This document shows positions 35,488 to 44,160 of a stretch of DNA of 64,000 bases, in pieces; the first letter of the stretch is position 1; every line of letters starts with the position of its first letter. The position numbers and the translations under genes were made by a program. The stretch spans positions 186,001 through 250,000 of the forward strand of contig CAJNDS010002685.1 of the NCBI GenBank assembly GCA_905221605.1, given 5' to 3'. Below the pieces are notes generated by a model. It did no database searches. It saw only the letters and a list, made by a program, of their open reading frames with translations, and was not told where the DNA came from. Source of the stretch: Symbiodinium natans (lineage: Eukaryota; Sar; Dinophyceae; Suessiales; Symbiodiniaceae).

Positions 35488-36426
35488 TCAAACCTTCAGT
35501 TTCGAGGCCCTCTTCACAATCGCCGAAACGATCCTCCTCGCTTCATGCGATTCGTCCTTGAATCCTAACTTCCTAACCAAATCAAGTTGGAACCTCGAAG
35601 GTTGATCTGCAAGATTTGCTGGGGAGGCAACTCTTGCATACCACGGTAGAAATCCGTGAACATATTCCAGGAAGTTTGCTTCATCCACCAACATTCCAGC
35701 AACTCCTTTCTTAGCAGATCCTGAGATGTAGGCGTGACGGGCCGCATCATTGTCGAGGTAGATGATTACCCCAGTTCCAGCAGTCGCTCCATGCTGGGAA
35801 TACGATTCAGCAAAGGCTGCAGTCTGGCCTGTTAGCAACTTCAAACCAACCAAAACCCCAAGCATTTCCAGCTCATAGATAATGGTTTGTTCGTCCTCCG
35901 CAGATAACACTTGAGTCTGGATTTCCGAGATTGGAACACTGAAGAATGACAGCGCTGTCCCACTCCCCGTAAGGAGCACACCACCTAATCCACCAGACCT
36001 TGTCTCGGTTTCGAAGGCTGCATCGGTGAGTATCATAAACGATCTGCACGACACCTGTCCCACTAGCCTGGGCTGCGCAGCGTCTAAGAACTTGCAGAAC
36101 TCTTCCAAAAGGTCTTTAGTGTATCCCGGAATTTTCCGCCTCCCACCATAGGCATGTCTCGTAATCTCAACCAGACACCTCCTGCCTAACCTTCCGAAGA
36201 ATTGAGCTTGTGCGAACTGTAATCGGCCCCTCAGTTGCAGGGCCTCCTTCTGACCCATCAAACCATTCTCCAGGTGACCTCTGATGGCTGTGACCAACTC
36301 TCGACGCCTTCGTTCGGTGTTTTTAACTTTCAGGACCCCTGTCCCTGTTTGGTCCAGCTCAACAAAACGCCCAAAGCTTCGAAACTTGTGCTCCACTCCG
36401 TAGTCTTGTCTGTTGACAACTTCCAA
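35488..36426 (-). CDS. Retroelement RNase H segment
   Basis: The 312-codon frame continues the RT protein after a frame change. After a connection domain of about 125 residues it shows an RNase H-like pattern: ILTDAAFE (D135), IYELEMLG (E185/E187), IYLDNDAAR (D225) and a later SPANLADQPSR containing the final Asp. It would degrade the RNA strand during reverse transcription. The preceding RT frame and this frame overlap (36330-36426). The homologous change-over point is near 36355 at a GTTTTG run, consistent with one missing base there or a ribosomal shift. It ends 19 bp before B1. Confidence 0.75.
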   Translation of the reverse strand: MEVVNRQDYGVEHKFRSFGRFVELDQTGTGVLKVKNTERRRRELVTAIRGHLENGLMGQKEALQLRGRLQFAQAQFFGRLGRRCLVEITRHAYGGRRKIPGYTKDLLEEFCKFLDAAQPRLVGQVSCRSFMILTDAAFETETRSGGLGGVLLTGSGTALSFFSVPISEIQTQVLSAEDEQTIIYELEMLGVLVGLKLLTGQTAAFAESYSQHGATAGTGVIIYLDNDAARHAYISGSAKKGVAGMLVDEANFLEYVHGFLPWYARVASPANLADQPSRFQLDLVRKLGFKDESHEARRIVSAIVKRASKLKV

Positions 36427-38684
36427 CCCAACAGTTTCATGACCTCATCAAAGGTATGCCCACATGAACTCCTGTCACCGCTCAATGCGAGGAGAACAAA
36501 GTCGTCAAAGTAATTCGTCGTAGGGATTCTGGCTCCTTCCACCAGGATCGTCCAAAGAGCCCTTGCAACCCTCAAGAAGAAGTATACTGCTTTCGTGGAT
36601 CCAAAAGGTACCGCCAGTTGCTGGAATAATTTGGGCTTCCCCTCGATCGGGTCGTACACTGCTAAGTACGAAAATCTTAAACTCTCATCTGAAATGGCCA
36701 ACTGTCGATATGCGCTTTTCAGGTCAGCCGTCTTCCCGAAGAGTTCCAACAGTCCCTTTTTCCTAGCTGCCTTCGATAGCTTGGTAATTAGGAGTGCGAT
36801 CTCGTCAATTGAATGTGTAACAGGTTTCTCGGAGACGGTAACCGTGTCGTTAATGAGACTGGAAGAGTAGTTGTCAATAGGTCTGAGTTTACCTCCCTGC
36901 ATCAGAGGGAAACGGGAACTCACCAAACAGCCTTTGGGGAGATGGCTAACTTCGAAAGGTCCAGCGAGGTGACCCTTCTCAACCTCCTCTAACGTTTTCT
37001 CCCACAACAACGTGTCCATGTTTCTGTCACCACTGGATATTGTCCTGTCGAAAATCTGTCCACACACCTGGTCGGACATGTCCACAAGTTGTTCAATGTC
37101 CATCCTAGCTGGCTTCAGTTTCGCATCCAACACTCCTGTCACTGGGATAGGGCCTGTGAGGGTGGCTCCCTGAATGAGCTCCTGCACCACACCCATATCA
37201 TCATATTGAATGTCTTGAAGCATTTCTTGGAAGAGGAGAATACGTTTCGGTCCGAGGATCGCTCCTCGATGGGTGGACATACCAGCCTTCAGCTCTGCCT
37301 CCTCTGGCTCCAGTTCTTTGGCTCTTCTAGCCCATTTCTCAAGGTAAAACTTTCTCTGGGATCTCACCGAACCTGGACGATGTACAAGTTGCTCTATCAA
37401 CTTCTCCAGTGGTTTGTTGCATTTAGACAGCTGATGATAAGGGTGTCCTAGCTTTGCTGCCTTGCCAATAAATTCAATCGGATCCCAAGGAATCCCCACC
37501 CTCAGCACTGAGGCACCGTCCAGTTGCTGCATTTCCTGCTGAAGTTGCGGGCTCAAGTTCCCCCCTGCCTGAGTCCGCGACAGAAGCTGGGAATCCACCG
37601 GCAGGGCGGCCATCCCCGGCAACACACGGATGCCATCCGGAATCCGCCATTCCTGCTTGAGACGCTTGCGTCCTGAGAAAGGATCCTCAATCACTGATCT
37701 AGGCAGCAGCACATAGACGACCACCTTCCATTCCGGCATGACCTCATTCAAGTGCCCCCGAGGTTGATGCATGGCCGACACTCGAATGGCCTTATTGGCC
37801 AAAGAAGGGTTTTGGCACAAAAGTTCTCTCGCTGTAACGCCAGCCGCGAAGACCTCAGCCAAAGCAGTCGCAAAACCACGGGGGTAGGCCCCTGAGGAGG
37901 TATCCAGTGTTGTCGACTTCCCTGCCGGTTCTCGCCCTTCGCGCCTAATCGTGGTAATTTCAGGAAGGTTCGACATCACAAAACTCCGCTGCTGACTCGC
38001 AGGGACCCAGCATCCCCAGTCCACTTCGACCCAATGGGGTGCTTGCTGAGCGTCTGGAAGTTGGTTCAAATTATCCCAAAATGGGGACTTGCAAGAGCCT
38101 TCTACTACTAACGGCAAGTCCCTGTCGAGGCATCCATTGATAACCGCGAAAACAAATGCCGCAGAGATGGGGTCCAAGGTGAGCTTTGGTATGCAAATCA
38201 GCACCCCCGCAATTTTTCGTTTGTCCAACCAAGTAAGAACAGAATCACAAGCTGTCCGAGAGGACAGGTCCATTTGCAAAACAGGTGCCATAGCGGACTT
38301 GTGTTTAACACGATCCACTCCATAAGCAAAATAACCCTGCGCGAGTAAAGCTGCAGCCACACGGGCCTGCCCAGCAAAACATTGAAGGATCGCACGGGTA
38401 GGTCCCCCGTGCTGTTCATTCGAGACAACTTGTTGCGGCTCTGTAGCCAAAGAACACTGCTCGCTCCGAGAAGATGTCTCCTCGCCGGTCTGGAAAACTG
38501 GCAGTGTTGCGGCCGACGGTATTGAAGCCGTCGAAAAAGAACATTGAATGTCACATGCACAACCTTCGGCAACCCCAACTGCAGATACGGGTTCCAATCC
38601 CGCACCTGAAGGTAAGGCCCCCATACCGACCTCCTGGTTCAGAGCAGAGGTGACGCCACTAACGGATTCATCCTGGGGAACCAT
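36330..38684 (-). CDS. Methyltransferase-like + reverse transcriptase polyprotein
   Basis: 784 codons. Residues about 96-290 resemble a Rossmann methyltransferase of C5-cytosine type: ILQCFAGQARVAAALLAQGY is motif-I-like, followed by YGVDR, and VVEGSCKSPFWDN takes the place of the ENP/PLW region. The usual PPC is replaced by CIPKLT, so catalysis is doubtful. Residues about 480-780 are a reverse transcriptase: RPIDNYSSS, KTADLKSAYRQLAI (motif A), VPFGSTKAVYFFLRV and the YFDD box near residues 725-728. Methyltransferase-like domains beside RT are known in DIRS-type elements and in dinoflagellate retroelements. The gene starts 48 bp after Gag. The frame ends early, with RNase H in the next frame. 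Confidence 0.8.
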   Translation of the reverse strand: MVPQDESVSGVTSALNQEVGMGALPSGAGLEPVSAVGVAEGCACDIQCSFSTASIPSAATLPVFQTGEETSSRSEQCSLATEPQQVVSNEQHGGPTRAILQCFAGQARVAAALLAQGYFAYGVDRVKHKSAMAPVLQMDLSSRTACDSVLTWLDKRKIAGVLICIPKLTLDPISAAFVFAVINGCLDRDLPLVVEGSCKSPFWDNLNQLPDAQQAPHWVEVDWGCWVPASQQRSFVMSNLPEITTIRREGREPAGKSTTLDTSSGAYPRGFATALAEVFAAGVTARELLCQNPSLANKAIRVSAMHQPRGHLNEVMPEWKVVVYVLLPRSVIEDPFSGRKRLKQEWRIPDGIRVLPGMAALPVDSQLLSRTQAGGNLSPQLQQEMQQLDGASVLRVGIPWDPIEFIGKAAKLGHPYHQLSKCNKPLEKLIEQLVHRPGSVRSQRKFYLEKWARRAKELEPEEAELKAGMSTHRGAILGPKRILLFQEMLQDIQYDDMGVVQELIQGATLTGPIPVTGVLDAKLKPARMDIEQLVDMSDQVCGQIFDRTISSGDRNMDTLLWEKTLEEVEKGHLAGPFEVSHLPKGCLVSSRFPLMQGGKLRPIDNYSSSLINDTVTVSEKPVTHSIDEIALLITKLSKAARKKGLLELFGKTADLKSAYRQLAISDESLRFSYLAVYDPIEGKPKLFQQLAVPFGSTKAVYFFLRVARALWTILVEGARIPTTNYFDDFVLLALSGDRSSCGHTFDEVMKLLGWKLSTDKTTEWSTSFEALGVLLSWTKQGQGS

Positions 38685-38732
38685 CTCAACATCCTGAGCC
38701 AGCGAAGTCTCATCGAGACCAGGATCACCTAG

Positions 38733-40055
38733 TCACAGCTTTTTAGGCTTCAGTGGGCACTTGGTGACCGGGTGATCACCACCACACTTGTAAATGATGC
38801 AACCATGATCACCCCTCTGACAGTTGGCGTCCGTGCATCCGCCGAGGTTAAAACCATAGCAGACCTTGTTGCCCTTCTTGTTCCATGCGGACGCTCCCTG
38901 GTAACGTAGGCCCTCGGGTAGCCATTCCGACTTGCCAGCCCCGTAACCTTTCCCTATGCCAGCCTTCTCCTTGCCCTTGAGTGAGGGTTTGCCCTTTCCG
39001 GACCATGACTCGGAGCCCCTGGGGCTCCAAAAGGACTTCCCCTTGCCCGGCTTACCTTTGTTCGGAGCATGCTCGTACGGATGACTACGGTTGCCTTTTC
39101 CCAATCGCGACTTTCCTCCACCTTCAAAATCCCCCAAAGGAAGGAGCGCAACGATCAAATCATAATCCTGCAGCACCGAAGAAATCCTGGCATCCAAAGG
39201 CAAAGTCCCCGATGCATCTGCGCGAACCTCTGCTCCTGCCTCGGACATCTTTGCGAACGCCAACTTGTCAGCTCGCAGAATCTGCCTCAAGGAAACCTTA
39301 CGGTAACCTTGTTGAGCTGGTTTGGTGAGGTACTTGAAAAGCGAGGAAACGTAGGCCTCGTGCTTGTCCCAACTAATCAGCCTGGCGAATGCATATGCAA
39401 CTCCCCGTCTTCTAAGGGCGTTTAACACCTGGAGGGATCCCTCTATATCACGATCTTCCATACCAGAAGACTCCGTAACTTTGAGTTTTCCCCCTTCGAG
39501 GGAGAGGCTGGTGGTCAACGGCTTCACGTTCTGAACTTCCTCCTCGCGGCTGTGGCATTTTTCCGGGCCAATATACTTAAGGCATCGGTTTTCCCACTGC
39601 TGAACGGTCATGTCCAACAAGGCGTGACTAGGCTCCAACTGGCCAGTCAGGGAAATCCCCGAAAGCTGAGTGCGCAACTGGTCCATGCGTGCATTACGCT
39701 CAGCGAGTCCCACCTTCTTAGGTGCAACACCCTCGGACGGTTCTGCCATGTCCTTAAGGGAGGCCACCAACATCGTCTGGGCCTCAAGAATCAACCGTCT
39801 CAGTGATGCCTTCTCGCCCACCGTAAGGTCTGCCAGTACTGCTGTGCTCCATGTATCGAAATCCGATTGAGCCAGGAGTTGCCCCGGCTGGCCCACGCAA
39901 AAGGCCAGCTGAGCCAAGGTTTTGACCCCTTTGGCAGTTAGTGCATCAACGACCCGCTTGGTTAACAAAATTTCCTCTGCTCTCTGAAGGAAGTAAGGGG
40001 CCGAGTCCACTGAACTTGTCATGGCCGCTACAAGCTGTACGAGCCAAACAAACAC
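38733..40055 (-). CDS. Retroelement Gag-like protein
   Basis: 440 codons. The middle is helical and charged; residues about 330-395 are Gly/Lys/Ser-rich and probably bind nucleic acid. The C terminus (about 397-440) has a CCCH-like cluster (CYGFNLGGCTDANCQRGDH) followed by a knuckle-like C-x4-C-x4-H-x4-C (CIIYKCGGDHPVTKC), as in nucleocapsid proteins. Start chosen: the first Met at 40055 is preceded by hydrophobic residues (MFVWLVQLVAAMTSS), so the second Met (about 40022) could equally be the true start. It is the first gene of the element on the minus strand. Confidence 0.75.
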   Translation of the reverse strand: MFVWLVQLVAAMTSSVDSAPYFLQRAEEILLTKRVVDALTAKGVKTLAQLAFCVGQPGQLLAQSDFDTWSTAVLADLTVGEKASLRRLILEAQTMLVASLKDMAEPSEGVAPKKVGLAERNARMDQLRTQLSGISLTGQLEPSHALLDMTVQQWENRCLKYIGPEKCHSREEEVQNVKPLTTSLSLEGGKLKVTESSGMEDRDIEGSLQVLNALRRRGVAYAFARLISWDKHEAYVSSLFKYLTKPAQQGYRKVSLRQILRADKLAFAKMSEAGAEVRADASGTLPLDARISSVLQDYDLIVALLPLGDFEGGGKSRLGKGNRSHPYEHAPNKGKPGKGKSFWSPRGSESWSGKGKPSLKGKEKAGIGKGYGAGKSEWLPEGLRYQGASAWNKKGNKVCYGFNLGGCTDANCQRGDHGCIIYKCGGDHPVTKCPLKPKKL

Positions 40056-40570
40056 TCACAAACAGAGACATCACACCCGAGTCTGCGAGCTAGCATGACG
40101 GCAAACTCACCCTGCTGTTTTCCAACTACGCTCGTACTCACCACTTCTCCATTAGGGGAAATTGGCTCTAAGAGAAACATTTAGAACACTGTGGGTAAGC
40201 ATGTGCCCTGACCATAGGGACTCGGCGGTAGTGATCTCCAAAAGCTCTACCGCACAAAAACAAAGCAGACCCAAGTGTGGTTCTGTGCAAGACCTGACTT
40301 GTAGGGTGAGCCCAGTACGAGGGGCTCTCCGAATTATCCTCCTCCGAATCGGAAGCATCCGAAACTACAGCCAAAGCAGCGTCCTGATCGTCGGGCGTGT
40401 CCCCCTGACTGGTTTCATCATCTCCAGGTGCAACCGCCGCAGACTCCATGATCTTTTGACGGTTCCAGCCTTGAGCAAAATGGCCGCTCCTAGTTTGGTC
40501 AGGAAAAAATTTTCCTGACGCAACCGCTTCCAGGATAATGATGTACTCGCGCAACGCAGCACTCTGCAGC
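40056..40570 (-). promoter_or_regulatory. Retroelement leader; possible spliced-leader relic at 40471-40484
   Basis: This 515-bp stretch separates A1 from the Gag-like gene. On the minus strand, 40485-40470 reads GCCATTTTGCTCAAG, which matches the 3' part of the conserved dinoflagellate spliced leader (GCCATTTTGGCTCAAG) with one G missing. The 5' part of the leader (CCGTA) is not preserved. A 128-codon acidic frame (40554-40168) crosses the leader, and its role is unclear. Confidence 0.35.
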
Positions 40571-40826
40571 TTTTCGCAAACAATCTATCAGCTTCTAAGA
40601 GCACTTTCCGGGCATCCTGCCCTTTGAGAGGTCCCGCTGCGACGGGTGTATAAGTAAATACAAATCCTGCATGAACAAGCATAAAACTGATCAAGCATTA
40701 GAAATAAGTTGTGCAAAAAGGCAAGCACTGAAACAACAATCAAATGTTTTGTTCACCCCAACATTTTGATGTTGTTTCCTTTGAACAATAAAGCTCTATC
40801 TTCTCCAGGCATTCGAAGAACGATAC
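40571..40826 (-). repeat. Split repeat A1
   Basis: 256-bp 5' terminal repeat of the element, matching 34976-35231. A short frame starting inside it (MISFMLVHAGFVF...) is shared by both copies because of the repeat and is not evidence of a gene. Confidence 0.9.
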
Positions 40827-43060
40827 AACCCAAGCACTCTGATTGTACGGAGTCTAGATTTTCGGCCAACTCCATGCTGGAAGCCACCTCTGCCTAAGCT
40901 GTGTTAAGCCAAAACAGGCCGAAACAGTCATGCAAGCCGCGGGACTTAAGGCGATTGTGGGTCCAGCCATCAATCTTTTGCTTTGCTTATCCATGCGCCT
41001 TCCCCCGGAAATTTCTGCTGTCTTGTATGCCTGTCGATACTCGTAAGCTTGCCTTTTCAAGTTTTGGCATACTGGAAGACCAGCCCAATGGACGCCCCGG
41101 CGAAAACCTGGTCCGAAGGTAAGTACAATATTGGCCAGCAACCAGCTAAGGTTGTAACTATTGTCCAGTTTGCTTTAACTCTTGTTCTGGTCAGGCACAC
41201 GGACCCATCAACACGTCTCCATCCACCTGCCGCAGAGCTGCGTAGCGGTCTTGCAAGCAGATGCTGCAAATTGGGTTCTGGCGGCATGCGCAGATAGCGA
41301 ACCTGTTTCTGTTGCGTTCTAGTGTTCCAGAAGACCAGCTAGCAAAGATCACATAAGCCTTATTGCAGCATGTCAAACTTCAAAGACTTTTCTTTGACAG
41401 AACTGCCACACTCTTGGAACATTAAAGTCTTTAGAACTTTTCTCTTAAACAAGCCAGGGGCCCTAAAACGCTACTTTATGGCCATTACCACCGGCCTGCT
41501 CCACTGGCCCCACCTTTAGCGCGTTTTTGTCACCTGCCGGGCCTCCGGCTTTCTGTTTTAATGGCAAGGCAGGTTTTGTCCAAGCCACCTTCTTCTTTAG
41601 TTACGGGTTAGAACCGCTAGTCTTCCGTACTATTCTGATGTTATTGGCGCGTGCTTTTAAATGGCGGTCCACCGCCGCACCCCCCCTTCAGGCTCCTAGT
41701 AAATGTCTTGCAAGGACCGCAAACTTGCTTGACTTATCGGGCCGCGTTCCGCGCGACACGGCTAATTTCTTTTACTTTACTTGGCAGCGCTCTGCGCGCC
41801 TTCACTGTCGCCGTGTCAGCGCTCTTTCATGAGAGACGTCAGCCTCTGTGGACCTGATGTTTTCAACCTTGAAAATCAGGCTCTCTTTTCCGGACCTCCG
41901 TGTTTCAAACCAGAACGTCGGACTTGCAGTCGAAGCTCGCCCAAGCCCCTTCACCCGTCTTCCCTGTGCAGAGCAGAGTAGGCACACATGTCACATGTCC
42001 ACTTGCTTTTGCGCAGCTGTGCTGTCCGGAAGACTTTCTGGTCTTAAGTTGTGCCAAGCCAAGGCACTCCACTATGCCAACTTAGCGACTTGCACAGGGA
42101 GGCGTTGCGCACTCTGTGGCACGCTAAGACGGCGAAGAAGCTGCGTCTAGAGAAGGCTGACGCACAGAAGGCCGCTGCCAGCTCTCAGGCTGCACCTAGT
42201 GCTTGGGTTGCGGAGGACCAGCTGGCTTATTCTTTCCAGAGTCATGACCGGTCAATCGGAGAAGCAACCCCAAAACCAGATACTCCGCGGGGAAGAAAGA
42301 CGCACAAACCTGCCACCAAGTGTCCGCCCCCCTCCTAGCCCAAGCCGCCCAGATCCAAGCCAAGGGGCCTGGTAAGCCAAGCAGCGCCCGTGATCGAAGG
42401 ACTCCAAGCAATAAGTTTTCTTCCCATGGAAGTGAAAATCTGTTTGGGCTTATGTGGCGTGCGCTCGAGGCGGGGCACCTTTTGGAAGAAGCGTGAAGCC
42501 CAGGCCCTACATGTGCTTGCATGATTCAACTTATCTAACGACGCATGAGCAAGTAAGACAGTTATTTGCATTAACAGCAAAGAGCTGGTGGCCCAGCGGG
42601 CGTTTCCAACAAGAAGAAGTTGTGTGCCGAAAATTTGAGTTTATTGAGCTGACAAAATGTCAGCTTTAGGCAACCCACAATGGATTCTTCTTGAAAGCTA
42701 CACAATGCTGCCGTCGGCGCTGTGTGAGTCCGGGCTATTGGAAACCAGATCTTTGTGTTTGCGGCGGCCGATTTTTCAACGACAAGAGCTTTAAAAGGCT
42801 GCTGGAGATGGCACGAACTGCTGCAATGGCAGCAAGATTGTACAGCAGGCAACAGAAAAGGTTTGAAAAACAACCTCTGTCCAAAACTCTGCTGTCAAAA
42901 GCCAGAAGAAAAAGTAAGTTTCAATGTTCCAAAAAAGGAAGCAGAGAATTCAACTATTGCCAGTGTTGTTGCAGCTTGCAAGATAGAGAGTGTGGTGGCG
43001 CGCAATCGTGACACCAGCTTAAAAAGGAACTGCTGATCGGGAGACAAAGGTTGGTCTTTT
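40827..43060. other. Decayed coding fragments, nothing recognised
   Basis: Plus-strand fragments such as 42080-42340 (TLWHAKTAKKLRLEKADAQK, then a Ser/Ala/Pro-rich tail) and 42755-43036 look like eroded exons, with frequent frame changes. No domain is recognised. Confidence 0.35.
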
Positions 43061-43560
43061 CACCAAGATTCTGAAGGCGTGAGTTTGTGGAAGCAGAATT
43101 AAAGCCAGGTTGCTGTGCCAACCTGGCGGTTTCCAGATTCGTGTGCTTGGCAGCCTCCGCCCAGGCCTTCAAGGTCTTCTGCAACACCTGTCCGTGGACT
43201 TGGGGAAGTTCTTGGGGGTCCACCGCATTTTTGGTTGCAGGGCACGTGGGCAGCTGATATGCACGACCAGCGAGAAAGACCCAGGGAAGTCCAAGACTAC
43301 AGGCAGCCCGGCTGCTCGTTCCAAGGGACCCTTCTGGTAAGACTCAAAGGCAGCAAAAGCGCCCCCAACCAGTAGTCTGGGTCGGAGAAACACAACATTG
43401 GCCGGAAAACTGGCATTGACGTCTGGCACATCTGCAACAGCAAAGAAGAGATCAGCGATGTACTGGGCAGTAGTCTAAATCAACCAAAGAATCCGACAGC
43501 CTGGTTTTATCCAATCAATGTCTTGTAGCGCCTCTAAGAGTCGCAAGCACTGCGTGATGT
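43061..43560 (-). pseudogene. Eroded gene, copy 1 of duplicated segment
   Basis: On the minus strand, about 43545-43480 gives a segment like CLRLLEALQDIDWIKPG. After a break, 43475-43170 reads TAQYIADLFFAVADVPDV and then a beta-rich stretch (LPVVLDFPGSFSLVVHISCP). A shifted frame then continues in PQVHGQVLQKTLKAWAEAAK (about 43220-43160). A diverged copy of the TAQYIA segment lies at 43960-44155. The protein family is not recognised. Confidence 0.45.
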
Positions 43561-43959
43561 TGGGGTTATAGATTTTCAGGTAGGCTGCCTGGCTGCCGGG
43601 AAGGTCTTAGGCAGATGCGAGAAGTGATGTTCCTGGGCATGATGCAGGCACTTTAGAACAAGTTGAAGGAAGTGGACGACAACAAGGAGCTGTACATGAA
43701 GTGTCTTCAAGTGGGCTGGTTTCAAGAAAAGCAGGACAGGGAAGAAAAGCTGGGTGTTCCAGAAGTAGTGCAAGGACAAAAGCTCTTGTCCAAGATGCCA
43801 CAAAACACCGATCCTGCACGACACGCTTATGAAGTTTCAGAGCCTGCTATAAACGCCCACTTACGGACTGTTTTTTCCTTGTTCCAACAGCCCTTCCTGC
43901 CTGGCAGGCTTGCTCTAAGCTTGACATTGCGGCCCATGGAAGACCGCGCGGACAAGAGA

Positions 43960-44160
43960 GGCAACTAGCAGGAAACCGCGCATCACCAACGCCTGGTCTA
44001 TCTGCCACAGCAAAGATCAGATTAGCAATGTACTGTGCAGTGGCAAGAAAGCCGTCCCTACAATAGAGTCCATAAGGCAAACCCGATTTAGCTGTGGGGC
44101 ATTGCTGACTGGCATTGCTCAGGTATTGCAGAGCCCCAACATGTCCAACCTTCACATTGG
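43960..44160 (-). pseudogene. Eroded gene, copy 2 of duplicated segment
   Basis: The minus strand reads KVGHVGALQYLSNASQQCPT, then CRDGFLATAQYIANLIFAVADRPG. The second half matches copy 1 (TAQYIADLFFAVADVPD) at most positions, and the first half is comparable to EALQDIDWIKPG upstream of copy 1. The two copies are about 550-600 bp apart in the same orientation, suggesting tandem duplication of an exon or gene. Confidence 0.45.

Larger units (their letters stand above)
34164..40826 (-). mobile_element. Split-direct-repeat retroelement (Ngaro/PAT-like), no recombinase found
   Basis: Reading the minus strand 5' to 3': repeat A1 (40826-40571), leader, Gag-like gene, methyltransferase-like/RT gene, RNase H frame, repeat B1 (35469-35232) directly abutting repeat A2 (35231-34976), a 574-bp segment, then repeat B2 (34401-34164). 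A1/A2 are 256 bp each and B1/B2 238 bp each, and both pairs appear identical by eye. The A - genes - BA - B order is the split direct repeat hallmark of tyrosine-recombinase retroelements and is not an LTR arrangement. No tyrosine recombinase gene is visible. An alternative reading is two A-x-B elements in tandem, the second with its interior deleted. Identical repeats imply recent activity. Confidence 0.75.

Noticed and set aside
40365-40694. 109-codon frame starting in repeat A1 (and its sister at 34869-35099)
   Set aside because: The shared 40 residues come from the identical A repeats; the two frames then diverge into unrelated text.
34164-40826. Ordinary LTR retrotransposon
   Set aside because: The terminal repeats are not one direct pair; the A and B repeats alternate (A1, B1A2, B2), and no integrase or protease motif is visible.
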